Source: Oscillospiraceae bacterium
Lineage (GTDB): Bacteria; Bacillota_A; Clostridia; Oscillospirales; CAG-272
NCBI GenBank assembly: GCA_015064425.1
Contig: SVSF01000059.1
Location: 1 to 10,633 of the forward strand
DNA length: 10,633 bases
Reading direction: 5' to 3'
Shown here: positions 1 to 6,952 of the stretch, piece by piece
Numbering within the stretch: the stretch's first letter is position 1
How the letters are laid out: every line of letters starts with the position of its first letter
Position numbers and translations under genes: made by a program
The notes under the pieces: model-generated
Seen by the model: the letters and a program-made list of their open reading frames with translations, nothing else
What the model was told of the DNA's origin: nothing
The model's database searches: none

Positions 1-1444
1 TTCCGTTGCCGAGAGTTTTGAAGGAGAGCCCCGCGGATACTTCAGGAATGGGTTCTTCCTCGGTCTCACTTTCCGATTCAGCTTCGGTTTCGGTTTCGGT
101 TTCGCTTTCGGATTCTTCCTCTTCTGTATCGCTTTCGGTTTCCGTTTCTTCTATTTTTTCTGTTACGGTGTCCTCACAAAGCTCACAGATCTTACTTCTG
201 GTATTATCCTCTTCATTGAGTATCCAGTTGCCGTAGCTGTGTCCGAGAGCATTGACAAATTCTGCCTTCACGTTATCCCCGCACTTGGAGCAGGTATACT
301 CTGTATATCCCTTTTCCGTACATGTGGGATCGACAGGAATACCGTCATCGGAAAATTCGTGAGCGCATATGTAGGTTTCCGTTTCGTCTGTATCTTTTTC
401 AAAGTTGGCAGTCTCGTCCTCTTCAGTAACGGAAGGCTTGTATTCGGTTTCTGTCTCAGATTCCGATTCGGAAGCACTTTCTGTTCCTGCGTTTGCTTCC
501 TTGTCTTCAGTTCCGCTTTCTGTTTCATATCCGTCGGTCTGACCGAGATTTCTGTGCCCGTTTTCTTCCTGATATGCATGGATAAGAGATACCAGAATGA
601 CTATACCGGCTACAAGAGCTATTGCGGCGGTAACCACAGCCCATATAAAGATAGGACTTGACTTTGTTATTTCACCTTTCTTGGGCACTCTTTTTTCGAC
701 TGCGGCTGAGTTCGCATACTGTATTCTCGGAGCTGCAGCAACTCTTTCCGCAGAGGAATTCTGAGCTTTGATTGCCGCTTCAATGTTAGCCAGAACCTTT
801 TCCTGGCATTCAAGCGGAGCGGAGCAGTGGGATGCTGATATAAGGAATACGTCAGATATAACGGGAAGAATACCCGTTCCGAAGGGAATGAATCCATCCT
901 CGCATGCCTTATCAGAGGCAGCTCCTAAAGCATCTCTTGCATCATTTATAGTCTTAATTACCTGACCGGGCTCGCAGGAGAAGAAACGGGAAATTTCATT
1001 TTCGTTCATCTCGCAGAAGTAGTACATTAGTACAGAGAGTCTTTGATCATCAGGTAAAGTATCAACTGCGCTGTTGAACAACGCGAGAGATCTTTCGTCG
1101 TCCTCAGGGAATACATCCTCGTCGATCCCGTCCTGAGGAACGGATTCGGCTGTCTCTGTAGTACGCATAGAGAATGCTTCCGGGTCAAATCTCTTAGCGA
1201 TAGCACGGCATCTTGTAACTGCTATAGCGTAGAGCCACTTATCGAAGCCTTCGGGATTTGTCAGCTTCGCTATATTTTTATATACTGCGGAAAATGTTCC
1301 CTCAAGGGCAATTCCTGCCTGGGAATCGTCCAAAGTCAGCTTTTTACACAAAAAATAAATGGGGGCAGAGTACTTGGCATACATCTCGATATATGCATCT
1401 CTGTTTCCGCTTTGCATTGCTTTTACCAAATCAAATATTTCCAT
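1..1444 (-). CDS. Membrane-tethered sigma-70-like (ECF-type) protein with external surface domain, partial at its 3' end
   Basis: The frame is open from the ATG at 1444 to the window edge (481 codons seen, no stop), so the C-terminus is missing. Residues 1-87 resemble sigma region 2: a Phe/Tyr-rich helix (DAYIEMYAKYSAPIYFLCKK), then TFSAVYKNI and FDKWLYAIAVTRCRAI. Residues 118-172 resemble region 4 (DTLPDDQRLSVLMYYF, then a helix-turn-helix-like NENEISRFF...VIKTINDARDAL). A linker (178-262) leads to one membrane helix (about 264-289) after the positive stretch KRVPKKGEITK, predicting N-in/C-out topology. Outside lie two Thr/Glu/Ser-rich linkers flanking a Cys/His module (359-424: CAHEF, PTCTEKGYTEYTCSKCG, ALGHSYGNW, CELC). 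There is no signal peptide. The start has a good site (GGAAGGTGAGG, about 6 bases upstream). The sigma match and topology are read from sequence; promoter recognition is inferred. Alternatively it may be a sigma-derived protein that no longer acts as a sigma factor. Confidence 0.82.
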   Translation of the reverse strand, partial: MEIFDLVKAMQSGNRDAYIEMYAKYSAPIYFLCKKLTLDDSQAGIALEGTFSAVYKNIAKLTNPEGFDKWLYAIAVTRCRAIAKRFDPEAFSMRTTETAESVPQDGIDEDVFPEDDERSLALFNSAVDTLPDDQRLSVLMYYFCEMNENEISRFFSCEPGQVIKTINDARDALGAASDKACEDGFIPFGTGILPVISDVFLISASHCSAPLECQEKVLANIEAAIKAQNSSAERVAAAPRIQYANSAAVEKRVPKKGEITKSSPIFIWAVVTAAIALVAGIVILVSLIHAYQEENGHRNLGQTDGYETESGTEDKEANAGTESASESESETETEYKPSVTEEDETANFEKDTDETETYICAHEFSDDGIPVDPTCTEKGYTEYTCSKCGDNVKAEFVNALGHSYGNWILNEEDNTRSKICELCEDTVTEKIEETETESDTEEEESESETETETEAESESETEEEPIPEVSAGLSFKTLGNG

Positions 1445-1507
1445 AACGACCTCACCTTCCCAATCTTTTCATAAGACTGAAAATCACAGTAAAAGTTCCA
1501 TAAAAAT

Positions 1508-1536
1508 ATTCTACCATATTTTATTGTAATAGTCAA
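1508..1536 (-). promoter_or_regulatory. Promoter of the tethered sigma-like gene
   Basis: On the minus strand TTGACT (1531-1536), a 17-base spacer and TAGAAT (1508-1513) with TGG just before the -10, an extended -10 element. It lies between the terminator of the upstream gene and the start at 1444, giving a leader of about 55 bases. It shows that this gene is transcribed separately from the CBM9-like gene. Confidence 0.7.
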
Positions 1537-1553
1537 TCAAAAGTCCCCGCAAA

Positions 1554-1586
1554 AAATAAGAGCAGAGAACTTCTCTGCTCTTATTT
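1554..1586 (-). terminator. Intrinsic terminator of the CBM9-like gene
   Basis: A perfect 16-base inverted repeat (AAATAAGAGCAGAGAA and its complement) is separated by one base, and on the minus strand is followed by a T run (TTATTTTTT). It begins 17 bases past the stop codon of the gene ending at 1604. Confidence 0.85.
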
Positions 1587-1603
1587 AAGTTTGTTCAGAT
1601 ATA

Positions 1604-2530
1604 TCAGCCTCTTACCTTTTTAATAATGATAATTGCTGCAATAACTACTACGATAACGCCGAGACCTACGAAAAGGATCCAGTTTCCGGATCCCTCAACG
1701 GGAGCGGGATCTGTTTCAGCTTCAGTCTTTTCTTCGGTCTTTTCTTCAGTCTTTTCTTCAGTCTTTTCCTCGACTTTTTCTGTCTGCTTTTCTGTTTCAG
1801 CTTCGGTTTCCTCTTCTACGGGACCTTCGCCGTTAGGACCTGCAACGAGTGCGATCTCACCATGGTTGAAAGAGTTAGCGTGTCCGAGACATTCCTCAGA
1901 GTTCCAGTCTATAATGGCGCCGCGCTCTTCGCCGGTAAGGTTATCGTTGATCTGGAATTCAGCGGAAATAACTGTGCCTACCTTGGGTTTGATAACTGTG
2001 AAGGGAACTGCAGCTTCGAGCATATATCCGTCATCTGTGATGAGCGCTGCGCCTCTGAACTCGGTAAGGCCGTCAATGAAAGCTTCACCCCAACCGGTGA
2101 GCTTACCATTACATGCAACGTTAAAGTTGCCGTTACCTGCATGGTCTCTCATATCGCCCATACCCTTAAGGTTGAGCTCGGAGATCTGAACGTCCATACC
2201 GTCCGTATCGCAGTCCTGAACACCCTTTGTGGGAGCGGAAACTACGTTGGAGTCAGTAATGTAAGCAAGAACATAGAGATACTTTTCATCCCAAAGTACC
2301 TTTACTTTACCTGTGGTGTCGGAAGGATTTTTGTAGATGTTGGTTGTAAGAAGAGCAACGTCAACTTCATTTGCACTTTCCCAGATAGCATCAACTTCGC
2401 AGTCGATGGTGGGAGTGCCGTAGAGAGCTTCAACAGAGCTCATTTCCTTTTCGGCAGATGCGGGGAACGCAACTGCGAAGAGGGAAAGCATAATAGTCAT
2501 ACAGAATATCAATGCTACGATTTTTTTCAT
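1604..2530 (-). CDS. Secreted, membrane-anchored CBM9-like sugar-binding protein
   Basis: 308 residues. Residues 1-26 form a signal peptide ending FPASA. Residues about 33-228 resemble the CBM9/DOMON-like beta-sandwich found on xylanases and stand-alone sugar-binding proteins: the early PTIDCEVDAIWESANEV, then VKVLWDEKYLYVLAYITDSN, a YMLEAAVPF strand and a late SAEFQINDN strand are typical of this fold. A Thr/Glu/Lys-rich linker (about 235-275) with four EKTE repeats follows, then a membrane helix (285-303) and the tail KKVRG. The domain should therefore sit outside the cell on a stalk, held by the C-terminal helix. No catalytic domain is present, so a binding or sensing role is likely. The ligand cannot be read from the sequence. 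The start is well supported by AGGAGGT 6 bases upstream. The C-terminus lacks an LPxTG sorting motif, so it is a simple membrane anchor. Confidence 0.82.
   Translation of the reverse strand: MKKIVALIFCMTIMLSLFAVAFPASAEKEMSSVEALYGTPTIDCEVDAIWESANEVDVALLTTNIYKNPSDTTGKVKVLWDEKYLYVLAYITDSNVVSAPTKGVQDCDTDGMDVQISELNLKGMGDMRDHAGNGNFNVACNGKLTGWGEAFIDGLTEFRGAALITDDGYMLEAAVPFTVIKPKVGTVISAEFQINDNLTGEERGAIIDWNSEECLGHANSFNHGEIALVAGPNGEGPVEEETEAETEKQTEKVEEKTEEKTEEKTEEKTEAETDPAPVEGSGNWILFVGLGVIVVVIAAIIIIKKVRG
1725..1772. repeat. 12-bp tandem repeat encoding EKTE units
   Basis: Four consecutive copies of GTCTTTTCTTCA (plus strand, with one- or two-base variants) lie inside the CBM9-like gene. They are in frame and encode the EKTE repeats of the external linker, so copy-number change would lengthen or shorten the stalk by four residues per unit. 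Confidence 0.85.
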
Positions 2531-2610
2531 AATTTACCTCCTAAATATATCCACAGAGCAGTGGATAGTAAAAATTTAAGATATAGGGAAAGTGATTTTC
2601 CCATACATAT

Positions 2611-2639
2611 AAAATACCATAATATTGGCATCAAGTCAA
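2611..2639 (-). promoter_or_regulatory. Promoter of the CBM9-like gene
   Basis: Minus strand TTGACT (2634-2639), 17 bases, TATTTT (2611-2616), with TGG directly before the -10. The -10 hexamer is weak, but the -35, spacing and extended -10 agree with the other promoters in this window. The leader would be about 75 bases. The rest of 2531-2746 is AT-rich, and I see no gene and no clear terminator for the antiporter in it. Confidence 0.6.
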
Positions 2640-2746
2640 CAAATTATTTGTTAATATATGACAATTTATGCGTTTTGCATAAAGTTTTATATAGCTTTTG
2701 TTCAATAGTGATATGGACTTGCTTTGTTGTATGTAAAACACATTTT

Positions 2747-4039
2747 TTATTTACTTTTTTCCGCTGCCGCAAGCTTGGTGTTTCGTCTGTTTTTCACCTC
2801 GTCACTCATGGGTTGGATATCACCCGCAGCGGTAAGAGCCATCTTTGTCATCATGGGACCGACTATTTCATACACAAGTACGGAAAAGAGGATTATATTT
2901 CTTACAAGAGCGCCCTCAGGACCAAGCTCGGCGGCTGTAACACACATGCCCAACGCAACTCCTGCCTGCGGAAAAAGTGTTATGCCGAGATATTTTTGAG
3001 TATTCTTGTCACATTTTGTGAGCGCCGCACTTCCGAGTGCACCGAAATATTTACCTATGCAGCGTGATACTATATAAACCAATCCTATAATGACAACTAT
3101 GGGATCCATAAATACGCTCAAGTCAAGTTCTGCACCGCTTATAACAAAGAATACCGCAAACAGAGGCGAAGACCATTTGTCGCATCTGTCCATAATATCT
3201 TCGGACAGAGGACAGAGATTGCAGAATACAGTTCCCAGCATCATACATACCAGAAGGGAAGAGAAGCTTACCGTAACAGGTCCGATGTCGAACTTCAACA
3301 TTGAAAGAGCAACTGTCAAGAAAACAAAGGCGATGGAAAGGGAAAGCCTATTGGTATTGGAATGGAAAAGCTTTTCAAGATAAGTAAGGATAGCTCCCAT
3401 AGCGGCACCGAGTACGAGGGATGCGATGATCTCAACAAAGGGATTTACCGCGATAGATATTATATCTGCCGATCCGCCGGACAGAGCTTTTGCTATGCCG
3501 AAGGATACTGCAAAGACTATAAGTCCGACAGCATCATCAAGAGCAACTATCGGAAGCAATAGATCTGTAAGCTTACCTTTTGCCTTATACTGTCGTACTA
3601 CCATAAGAGTAGCGGCAGGAGCTGTAGCTGTTGCGATCGCACCAAGTGTTATGCATACAGGTACCGTAAGCTTACCTCCGATAAGAATGTGGAGACCAAG
3701 AAGAGCAAGGTCAACACAGAAGGTGGCGGCAAGAGCCTGAATCACACCTATTACTGCCGCCTGCTTTCCCGTGTTCTTAAGGGAACTGATGCGGAATTCC
3801 GTGCCTATGGAGAAGGCAATGAAGCCCAGAGCTACGTTGGATATAAGGCTGAGTTTTTCTATTGCCTCTGCAGAGGTAAAACCGATACCTTCCACTCCCA
3901 ACTGTCCCAGGCAGAATGGACCGATAAGCACACCCATAATAAGATATGCGGTAACGTCGGGTAGTTTCAATGGTTTGAACAGACGGGTCATTACGAGAGC
4001 CGCGAGAAGGGCAATTGATACACAAAGTAATGTTGTCAT
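2747..4039 (-). CDS. Cation:proton antiporter, CPA2 (KefB/NapA-like) family
   Basis: 430 residues from the chosen start, nearly all in hydrophobic helices, so an integral membrane exchanger of Na+ or K+ for H+. Family features seen: an N-terminal LPDVTAYLIMGVLIGPFCLG segment; GFIAFSIGTEF; the unwound-helix region GAIATATAPAATLMV (133-147); and an Asp-Asp pair in VALDDAVGL (168-169), the pair linked in CPA2 proteins to electrogenic two-proton exchange. There is no C-terminal TrkA-N or TrkA-C domain, so it lacks KefB-type nucleotide control. The frame stays open upstream to an ATG at 4129, but that codon lies at the predicted transcription start and has no ribosome site; the ATG at 4039 (MTTLLCVSIALL) has GGTGA upstream and begins at the first helix. 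The exact cation is unknown. Confidence 0.88.
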   Translation of the reverse strand: MTTLLCVSIALLAALVMTRLFKPLKLPDVTAYLIMGVLIGPFCLGQLGVEGIGFTSAEAIEKLSLISNVALGFIAFSIGTEFRISSLKNTGKQAAVIGVIQALAATFCVDLALLGLHILIGGKLTVPVCITLGAIATATAPAATLMVVRQYKAKGKLTDLLLPIVALDDAVGLIVFAVSFGIAKALSGGSADIISIAVNPFVEIIASLVLGAAMGAILTYLEKLFHSNTNRLSLSIAFVFLTVALSMLKFDIGPVTVSFSSLLVCMMLGTVFCNLCPLSEDIMDRCDKWSSPLFAVFFVISGAELDLSVFMDPIVVIIGLVYIVSRCIGKYFGALGSAALTKCDKNTQKYLGITLFPQAGVALGMCVTAAELGPEGALVRNIILFSVLVYEIVGPMMTKMALTAAGDIQPMSDEVKNRRNTKLAAAEKSK

Positions 4040-4135
4040 TTTTTTCACCGTTCTTTTTTGGTTTTTTACCGTGTTATTGCAACACTGATATAAATATTTA
4101 ATAGGTACAGGAAATTGTTTTCCTGACATTATAGG

Positions 4136-4164
4136 ATTATACCACAGCTCTTATAAAAGAGCAA
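4136..4164 (-). promoter_or_regulatory. Promoter of the antiporter gene
   Basis: Minus strand TTGCTC (4159-4164), 17 bases, TATAAT (4136-4141), with TGG before the -10. Transcription should start near 4129, giving a leader of about 90 bases. The leader opens with a 7-bp hairpin (4108-4125, CAGGAAA / TTTCCTG) and has a second weak one (GTGTT / AACAC). No known riboswitch class was recognised in it. Confidence 0.72.
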
Positions 4165-4170
4165 GAACAA

Positions 4171-4200
4171 AAAAATACAGCGCTCGAAGCCCTGTATTTT
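4171..4200 (-). terminator. Intrinsic terminator of the CarD-family gene
   Basis: AAAATACAG (4172-4180) pairs with CTGTATTTT (4192-4200), with extra GC pairs inside, followed on the minus strand by a T run. The hairpin's first arm includes part of the stop codon (4199-4201). Confidence 0.8.
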
Positions 4201-4708
4201 ACAGTATCTTTATTTTGAGACGGTTATTTATATATGTATTGACTTCATCAAAGCCTATTCCGAGTACAGAGGCAAATTCCTCAAAGATCCTTCTTTTGGC
4301 AAGAGCCTCAAAGTCAAGATCTGTATTGGGTAAATGTTTCTTTGCTTTTTCAAAGTTTTCTCTGCGTATATGCACCGCTTTGATGATCCTAACATATTCT
4401 GCGGGATCTGCCGTTGACATAGCCGCTTTGTATACGTCCTTGCGATGCTTCTCTGTTTCTACTTCAGCCGGAGGGATAGACGGCATCATTTTGATAAGCT
4501 TTAAAATTTCTTCCTTAGACATCAGTTCTCTTATAATGACGCTCTTGTTGTCCACGGGAGAATAAATAGTAGAACTTTCAGGACCGTATACGGGCTTCAG
4601 AATATAGTATTTTCGTGTGTCTTCTTTGTTAAATGGCGAATTGCAAATGTCGCGAACTTCGCACACGCCGTTCGTCCCGTGAACAACATGCTCTCCGATC
4701 TTAAACAT
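4199..4708 (-). CDS. CarD-family (CdnL-type) RNA polymerase-binding regulator
   Basis: 169 residues, the usual length for short CarD/CdnL proteins. The N-terminal half opens MFKIGEHVVHGTNGVCEV and continues through YYILKPVY...STIYSPVDN, the Tudor-like RNA polymerase-interaction domain shared with Mfd (transcription-repair coupling factor). The C-terminal half (from about residue 70) is helical and charged, ending in AKRRIFEEFASVLGIGFDEVNTYI, as in the DNA-binding helical domain. In mycobacteria and Myxococcus such proteins bind the polymerase beta subunit and stabilise the open complex; the same role is inferred here. The frame extends upstream to an ATG at 4756, but that codon sits at the predicted transcription start. 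The ATG at 4708 has AAAAGGAG nine bases upstream and begins the conserved domain, so it is preferred. Confidence 0.9.
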   Translation of the reverse strand: MFKIGEHVVHGTNGVCEVRDICNSPFNKEDTRKYYILKPVYGPESSTIYSPVDNKSVIIRELMSKEEILKLIKMMPSIPPAEVETEKHRKDVYKAAMSTADPAEYVRIIKAVHIRRENFEKAKKHLPNTDLDFEALAKRRIFEEFASVLGIGFDEVNTYINNRLKIKIL

Positions 4709-4760
4709 TTTTTGTGTCTCCTTTTCTGGGATGTCTTTTGCAAATATATTTCTCATATTT

Positions 4761-4789
4761 ATTATACCACAAAGCGGTGCGCAAATGTA
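4761..4789 (-). promoter_or_regulatory. Promoter of the CarD-family gene (extended -10)
   Basis: Minus strand TATAAT (4761-4766) preceded by TGG. At 17 bases upstream there is only a poor -35 match, TACATT (4784-4789), so the extended -10 probably carries the activity. The predicted start near 4754 falls inside the longer open frame and excludes the ATG at 4756. Confidence 0.6.
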
Positions 4790-4862
4790 ATGGTCATTTT
4801 AACTAATTTATCGACAAATTTTTTTATTTATCTCTCCACATTGCCCTTTTCGATAAAAAAGA

Positions 4863-4893
4863 AAGAGTACGGAATATCAGTATCCGTACTCTT
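4863..4893 (-). terminator. Intrinsic terminator overlapping the end of the acetyltransferase gene
   Basis: An 11-bp perfect stem, AAGAGTACGGA (4863-4873) with TCCGTACTCTT (4883-4893), is followed on the minus strand by TTCTTTTTTATCG. The last codons of the gene form the first arm and the TGA stop (4877-4879) lies in the loop. Confidence 0.85.
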
Positions 4894-5440
4894 CCATTAT
4901 TTCAGCTATATGTCTTACTTCGCCCTTATGTTCGGATATGATCTTTTCCATCCATATCATATCGTAGTGCCTTTGAAATTTATATCCCACTTTATGAAAA
5001 TGGGCGACCTTGGTAAAACCTGCTTTTTCGTGAAATGACTCACTCTTATTTGACAAGTATTCGTCCGGAGTCTCTGCATGTGTTATGCAGGCATTCATAT
5101 TGGTTATATTCATAGCACGAAGCAGTTTTTCAAGCTCTTCGTATAAAGCACTTCCTATGCCCTTACCTTGGTGAGCCTTACTTACGTACAAGGATACCTC
5201 CACAGCCCAGGAATAGGCTTGTCTGGGTTTGAAAGTTCCTGCGTATGTATATCCAACGATCTCTCCGTCCACTTCGGCAACAAGATACGGATATTTTTCG
5301 GACGTACTTTTTATTCTGTTGCGAAACTCTTCTGCCGATGGAACCTCATATTCGAACGATATGGCGGTTTTTTCTACGTACGGAGCATATATCGCCAGAA
5401 GTTTTTCTGCATCTTTCTCATAGACTCTTCTTATCAACAT
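4877..5440 (-). CDS. GNAT N-acetyltransferase, phosphinothricin acetyltransferase (Pat/MnaT)-like
   Basis: 187 residues. The acetyl-CoA-binding motif A is plain at 91-96 (QGKGIG), after VEVSLYVSKAH. The family signature of the phosphinothricin/methionine-derivative acetyltransferase group is present in order: IYAPYVEKTAISFE (17-30), YPYLVAEVDGEIVGYTYAG (50-68), FHEKAGF (136-142), KVGYKF (150-155) and MIWMEK (161-166). Relatives transfer acetyl groups from acetyl-CoA to the amino group of methionine sulfone, sulfoximine or phosphinothricin; the natural substrate here is unknown. The C-terminus is about 20 residues longer than the core fold (SEHKGEVRHIAEIMEEYGY). The ribosome site is modest (AAAGGT about 12 bases upstream). 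It is a single-gene unit with its own promoter and terminator, divergent from the F420-ligase homologue. Confidence 0.88.
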   Translation of the reverse strand: MLIRRVYEKDAEKLLAIYAPYVEKTAISFEYEVPSAEEFRNRIKSTSEKYPYLVAEVDGEIVGYTYAGTFKPRQAYSWAVEVSLYVSKAHQGKGIGSALYEELEKLLRAMNITNMNACITHAETPDEYLSNKSESFHEKAGFTKVAHFHKVGYKFQRHYDMIWMEKIISEHKGEVRHIAEIMEEYGY

Positions 5441-5473
5441 ACAACAATATCTACCTTTGTAAGCTTTTTGAAT

Positions 5474-5502
5474 ATTCTATCACATGACATACCGCAAGTC
5501 AA
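5474..5502 (-). promoter_or_regulatory. Promoter of the acetyltransferase gene
   Basis: Minus strand TTGACT (5497-5502), 17 bases, TAGAAT (5474-5479), with TGA before the -10. It is one of the best sigma-A-type matches in the window. The leader is about 27 bases. Confidence 0.75.
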
Positions 5503-5550
5503 TTGTGACAATTTTTTTTGATTTATGTCATGATTTTATAAGAAAAAATA

Positions 5551-5580
5551 TTTACAAGCAAAGATCTTTTGTGATATAAT
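5551..5580 (+). promoter_or_regulatory. Promoter of the F420-ligase-like gene
   Basis: TTTACA (5551-5556), 18 bases, TATAAT (5575-5580), with TGA before the -10. The predicted start near 5587 makes the ATG at 5592 unlikely as a start codon and supports the one at 5625. Confidence 0.7.
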
Positions 5581-5624
5581 GGTATGTAAAAATGTTTATA
5601 TCAAATAACAGGAAGGTGTTAAAA

Positions 5625-6818
5625 ATGGAAAGATTGGTTGGTACTGTATCCCGCGGTATAAGAGCACCTATAATCAGAAACGGTGACGATCTTGCGGCGA
5701 TAGTTGCCGAATCGGTTTTGAACGCCGCAAAAAGTGAAGGCTTTTCGATAAGAGACCGTGACGTTATTGCGGTTACCGAATCGGTTGTTGCCCGTGCCCA
5801 AAATAACTATGCAAGTGTCGATGATATAGCAAAGGACATTAAGGCAAAGGTCGGAGGAGATACTGTAGGAGTAATTTTCCCCATACTCTCCCGTAACCGT
5901 TTTGCCATCTGCTTAAGAGGCATTGCAAAAGGCGTAAAGAAGATAGTTCTTATGCTCAGCTATCCTTCGGATGAAGTGGGTAACCATCTTATCAGCATGG
6001 ATCAGATAGATGAGGCGGGAGTGAATCCCTACTCTGATGTATTGAGTCTTGAACGTTACCGTGAACTTTTCGGATATAATAAGCATACCTTTACCGGTGT
6101 TGATTACGTTGAATACTACGGAGATCTTATTAAAGAGTGCGGAGCCGAATGTGAGATAATCTTCGCAAATGATGCAAGAGCAGTTCTTCCTTATGCAAAG
6201 ACTGTCATCAACTGTGACATACACACAAGAGCACGTACAAAAAGGATACTCCTTGCTGCAGGCGCAGAAAAAGTAATAGGTCTTGACGAGATCCTTACGG
6301 AATCCGTAGACGGAAGCGGTTATAATGAAAAGTACGGACTTCTCGGATCCAATAAGGCTACTGAGGATAAAATAAAACTGTTCCCCAGAGATTGTATTGA
6401 TTTTGTTTTATCTGTACAGAAGAAGATCTATGACGCTACAGGAAAGACAGTAGAGGCAATGGTATATGGAGACGGCGCTTTTAAGGATCCCGTAGGAAAG
6501 ATATGGGAGCTTGCAGACCCCGTTGTATCTCCTGCATACACAAGCGGACTTTCCGGAAAGCCCAACGAAGTAAAGCTTAAATATCTTGCGGATAATGATT
6601 TTGCAGATCTTTCGGGAGAAGCGCTCCGCGATGCTATAAGCAACTATATCAAGAGTAAGGAAGAGGATCTTGTTGGATCTATGGCTTCTCAGGGAACAAC
6701 ACCCAGACAGCTTACGGACCTTATCGGTTCTCTTTGCGATCTTACCTCCGGAAGCGGAGACAAGGGAACTCCGATCGTATTTATCCAGGGATATTTCGAT
6801 AACTTTGCAAACGAATAA
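5625..6818 (+). CDS. Coenzyme F420-0:gamma-glutamyl ligase (CofE/FbiB) family protein
   Basis: 397 residues from the chosen start. The N-terminus (residues 1-70: [20 protein letters not shown]..., [17 protein letters not shown]) follows the CofE pattern of a GDDL motif and a DVIVVxxxVVSKAEG-like strand. Later [28 protein letters not shown] (about 284-311) and a Gly-rich, Thr-containing end match the family loosely. CofE adds glutamates to F420-0 using GTP, but archaeal CofE is about 250 residues; this protein has roughly 150 more, mainly a middle insertion (about 135-255). Clostridia do not generally make F420, and no other F420 gene is nearby, so the substrate is probably different. The ATG at 5625 has AGGAAGGTG six bases upstream; the in-frame ATG at 5592 has none. 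A terminator follows. Confidence 0.72.
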   Translation: MERLVGTVSRGIRAPIIRNGDDLAAIVAESVLNAAKSEGFSIRDRDVIAVTESVVARAQNNYASVDDIAKDIKAKVGGDTVGVIFPILSRNRFAICLRGIAKGVKKIVLMLSYPSDEVGNHLISMDQIDEAGVNPYSDVLSLERYRELFGYNKHTFTGVDYVEYYGDLIKECGAECEIIFANDARAVLPYAKTVINCDIHTRARTKRILLAAGAEKVIGLDEILTESVDGSGYNEKYGLLGSNKATEDKIKLFPRDCIDFVLSVQKKIYDATGKTVEAMVYGDGAFKDPVGKIWELADPVVSPAYTSGLSGKPNEVKLKYLADNDFADLSGEALRDAISNYIKSKEEDLVGSMASQGTTPRQLTDLIGSLCDLTSGSGDKGTPIVFIQGYFDNFANE

Positions 6819-6847
6819 AAAAGGACCCATAGGGCTAATAATGCGGC

Positions 6848-6872
6848 GAGGCTGTCTTTGAAAGACAGCCTC
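6848..6872 (+). terminator. Intrinsic terminator of the F420-ligase-like gene
   Basis: A 12-bp perfect stem, GAGGCTGTCTTT (6848-6859) with its complement (6861-6872), then TGTTATTTTT. It lies 30 bases past the stop codon. Read on the minus strand it has no T tract directly after the stem. Confidence 0.85.
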
Positions 6873-6935
6873 TGTTATTTTTGGAGAAAAATATGAAAAG
6901 CTATTAAGCTGAGAATGAAGATCGATCTTAAAAAC

Positions 6936-6952
6936 GGTAAACGCCGTTTACC
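6936..6952. repeat. Short inverted repeat in the intergenic region
   Basis: GGTAAAC (6936-6942), three bases, GTTTACC (6946-6952). An overlapping alternative pairing, AAACGG with CCGTTT, is also possible, so an RNA through here could form either of two mutually exclusive hairpins. Confidence 0.7.

Noticed and set aside
239..661. Open frames on both strands inside the sigma-like gene, including Ser-rich ones on the plus strand
   Set aside because: They are shadows of the acidic, repetitive linker codons; the minus-strand frame from 1444 is open throughout and contains recognisable domains.
1862..3067. A 401-codon open frame on the plus strand
   Set aside because: It lies antisense across the CBM9-like gene, the gap and part of the antiporter gene, both of which have clear family matches and ribosome sites. 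Its product is Cys/His-rich without domain pattern, and it has no ribosome site.
4040..4129. Thirty-codon N-terminal extension of the antiporter
   Set aside because: The ATG at 4129 falls at the predicted transcription start, has no ribosome site, and the added residues do not resemble the family.
4040..4129. Riboswitch in the 90-base leader of the antiporter gene
   Set aside because: Two small hairpins are present, but the leader is too short for the ion or c-di-AMP riboswitch classes I know and shows none of their conserved cores.
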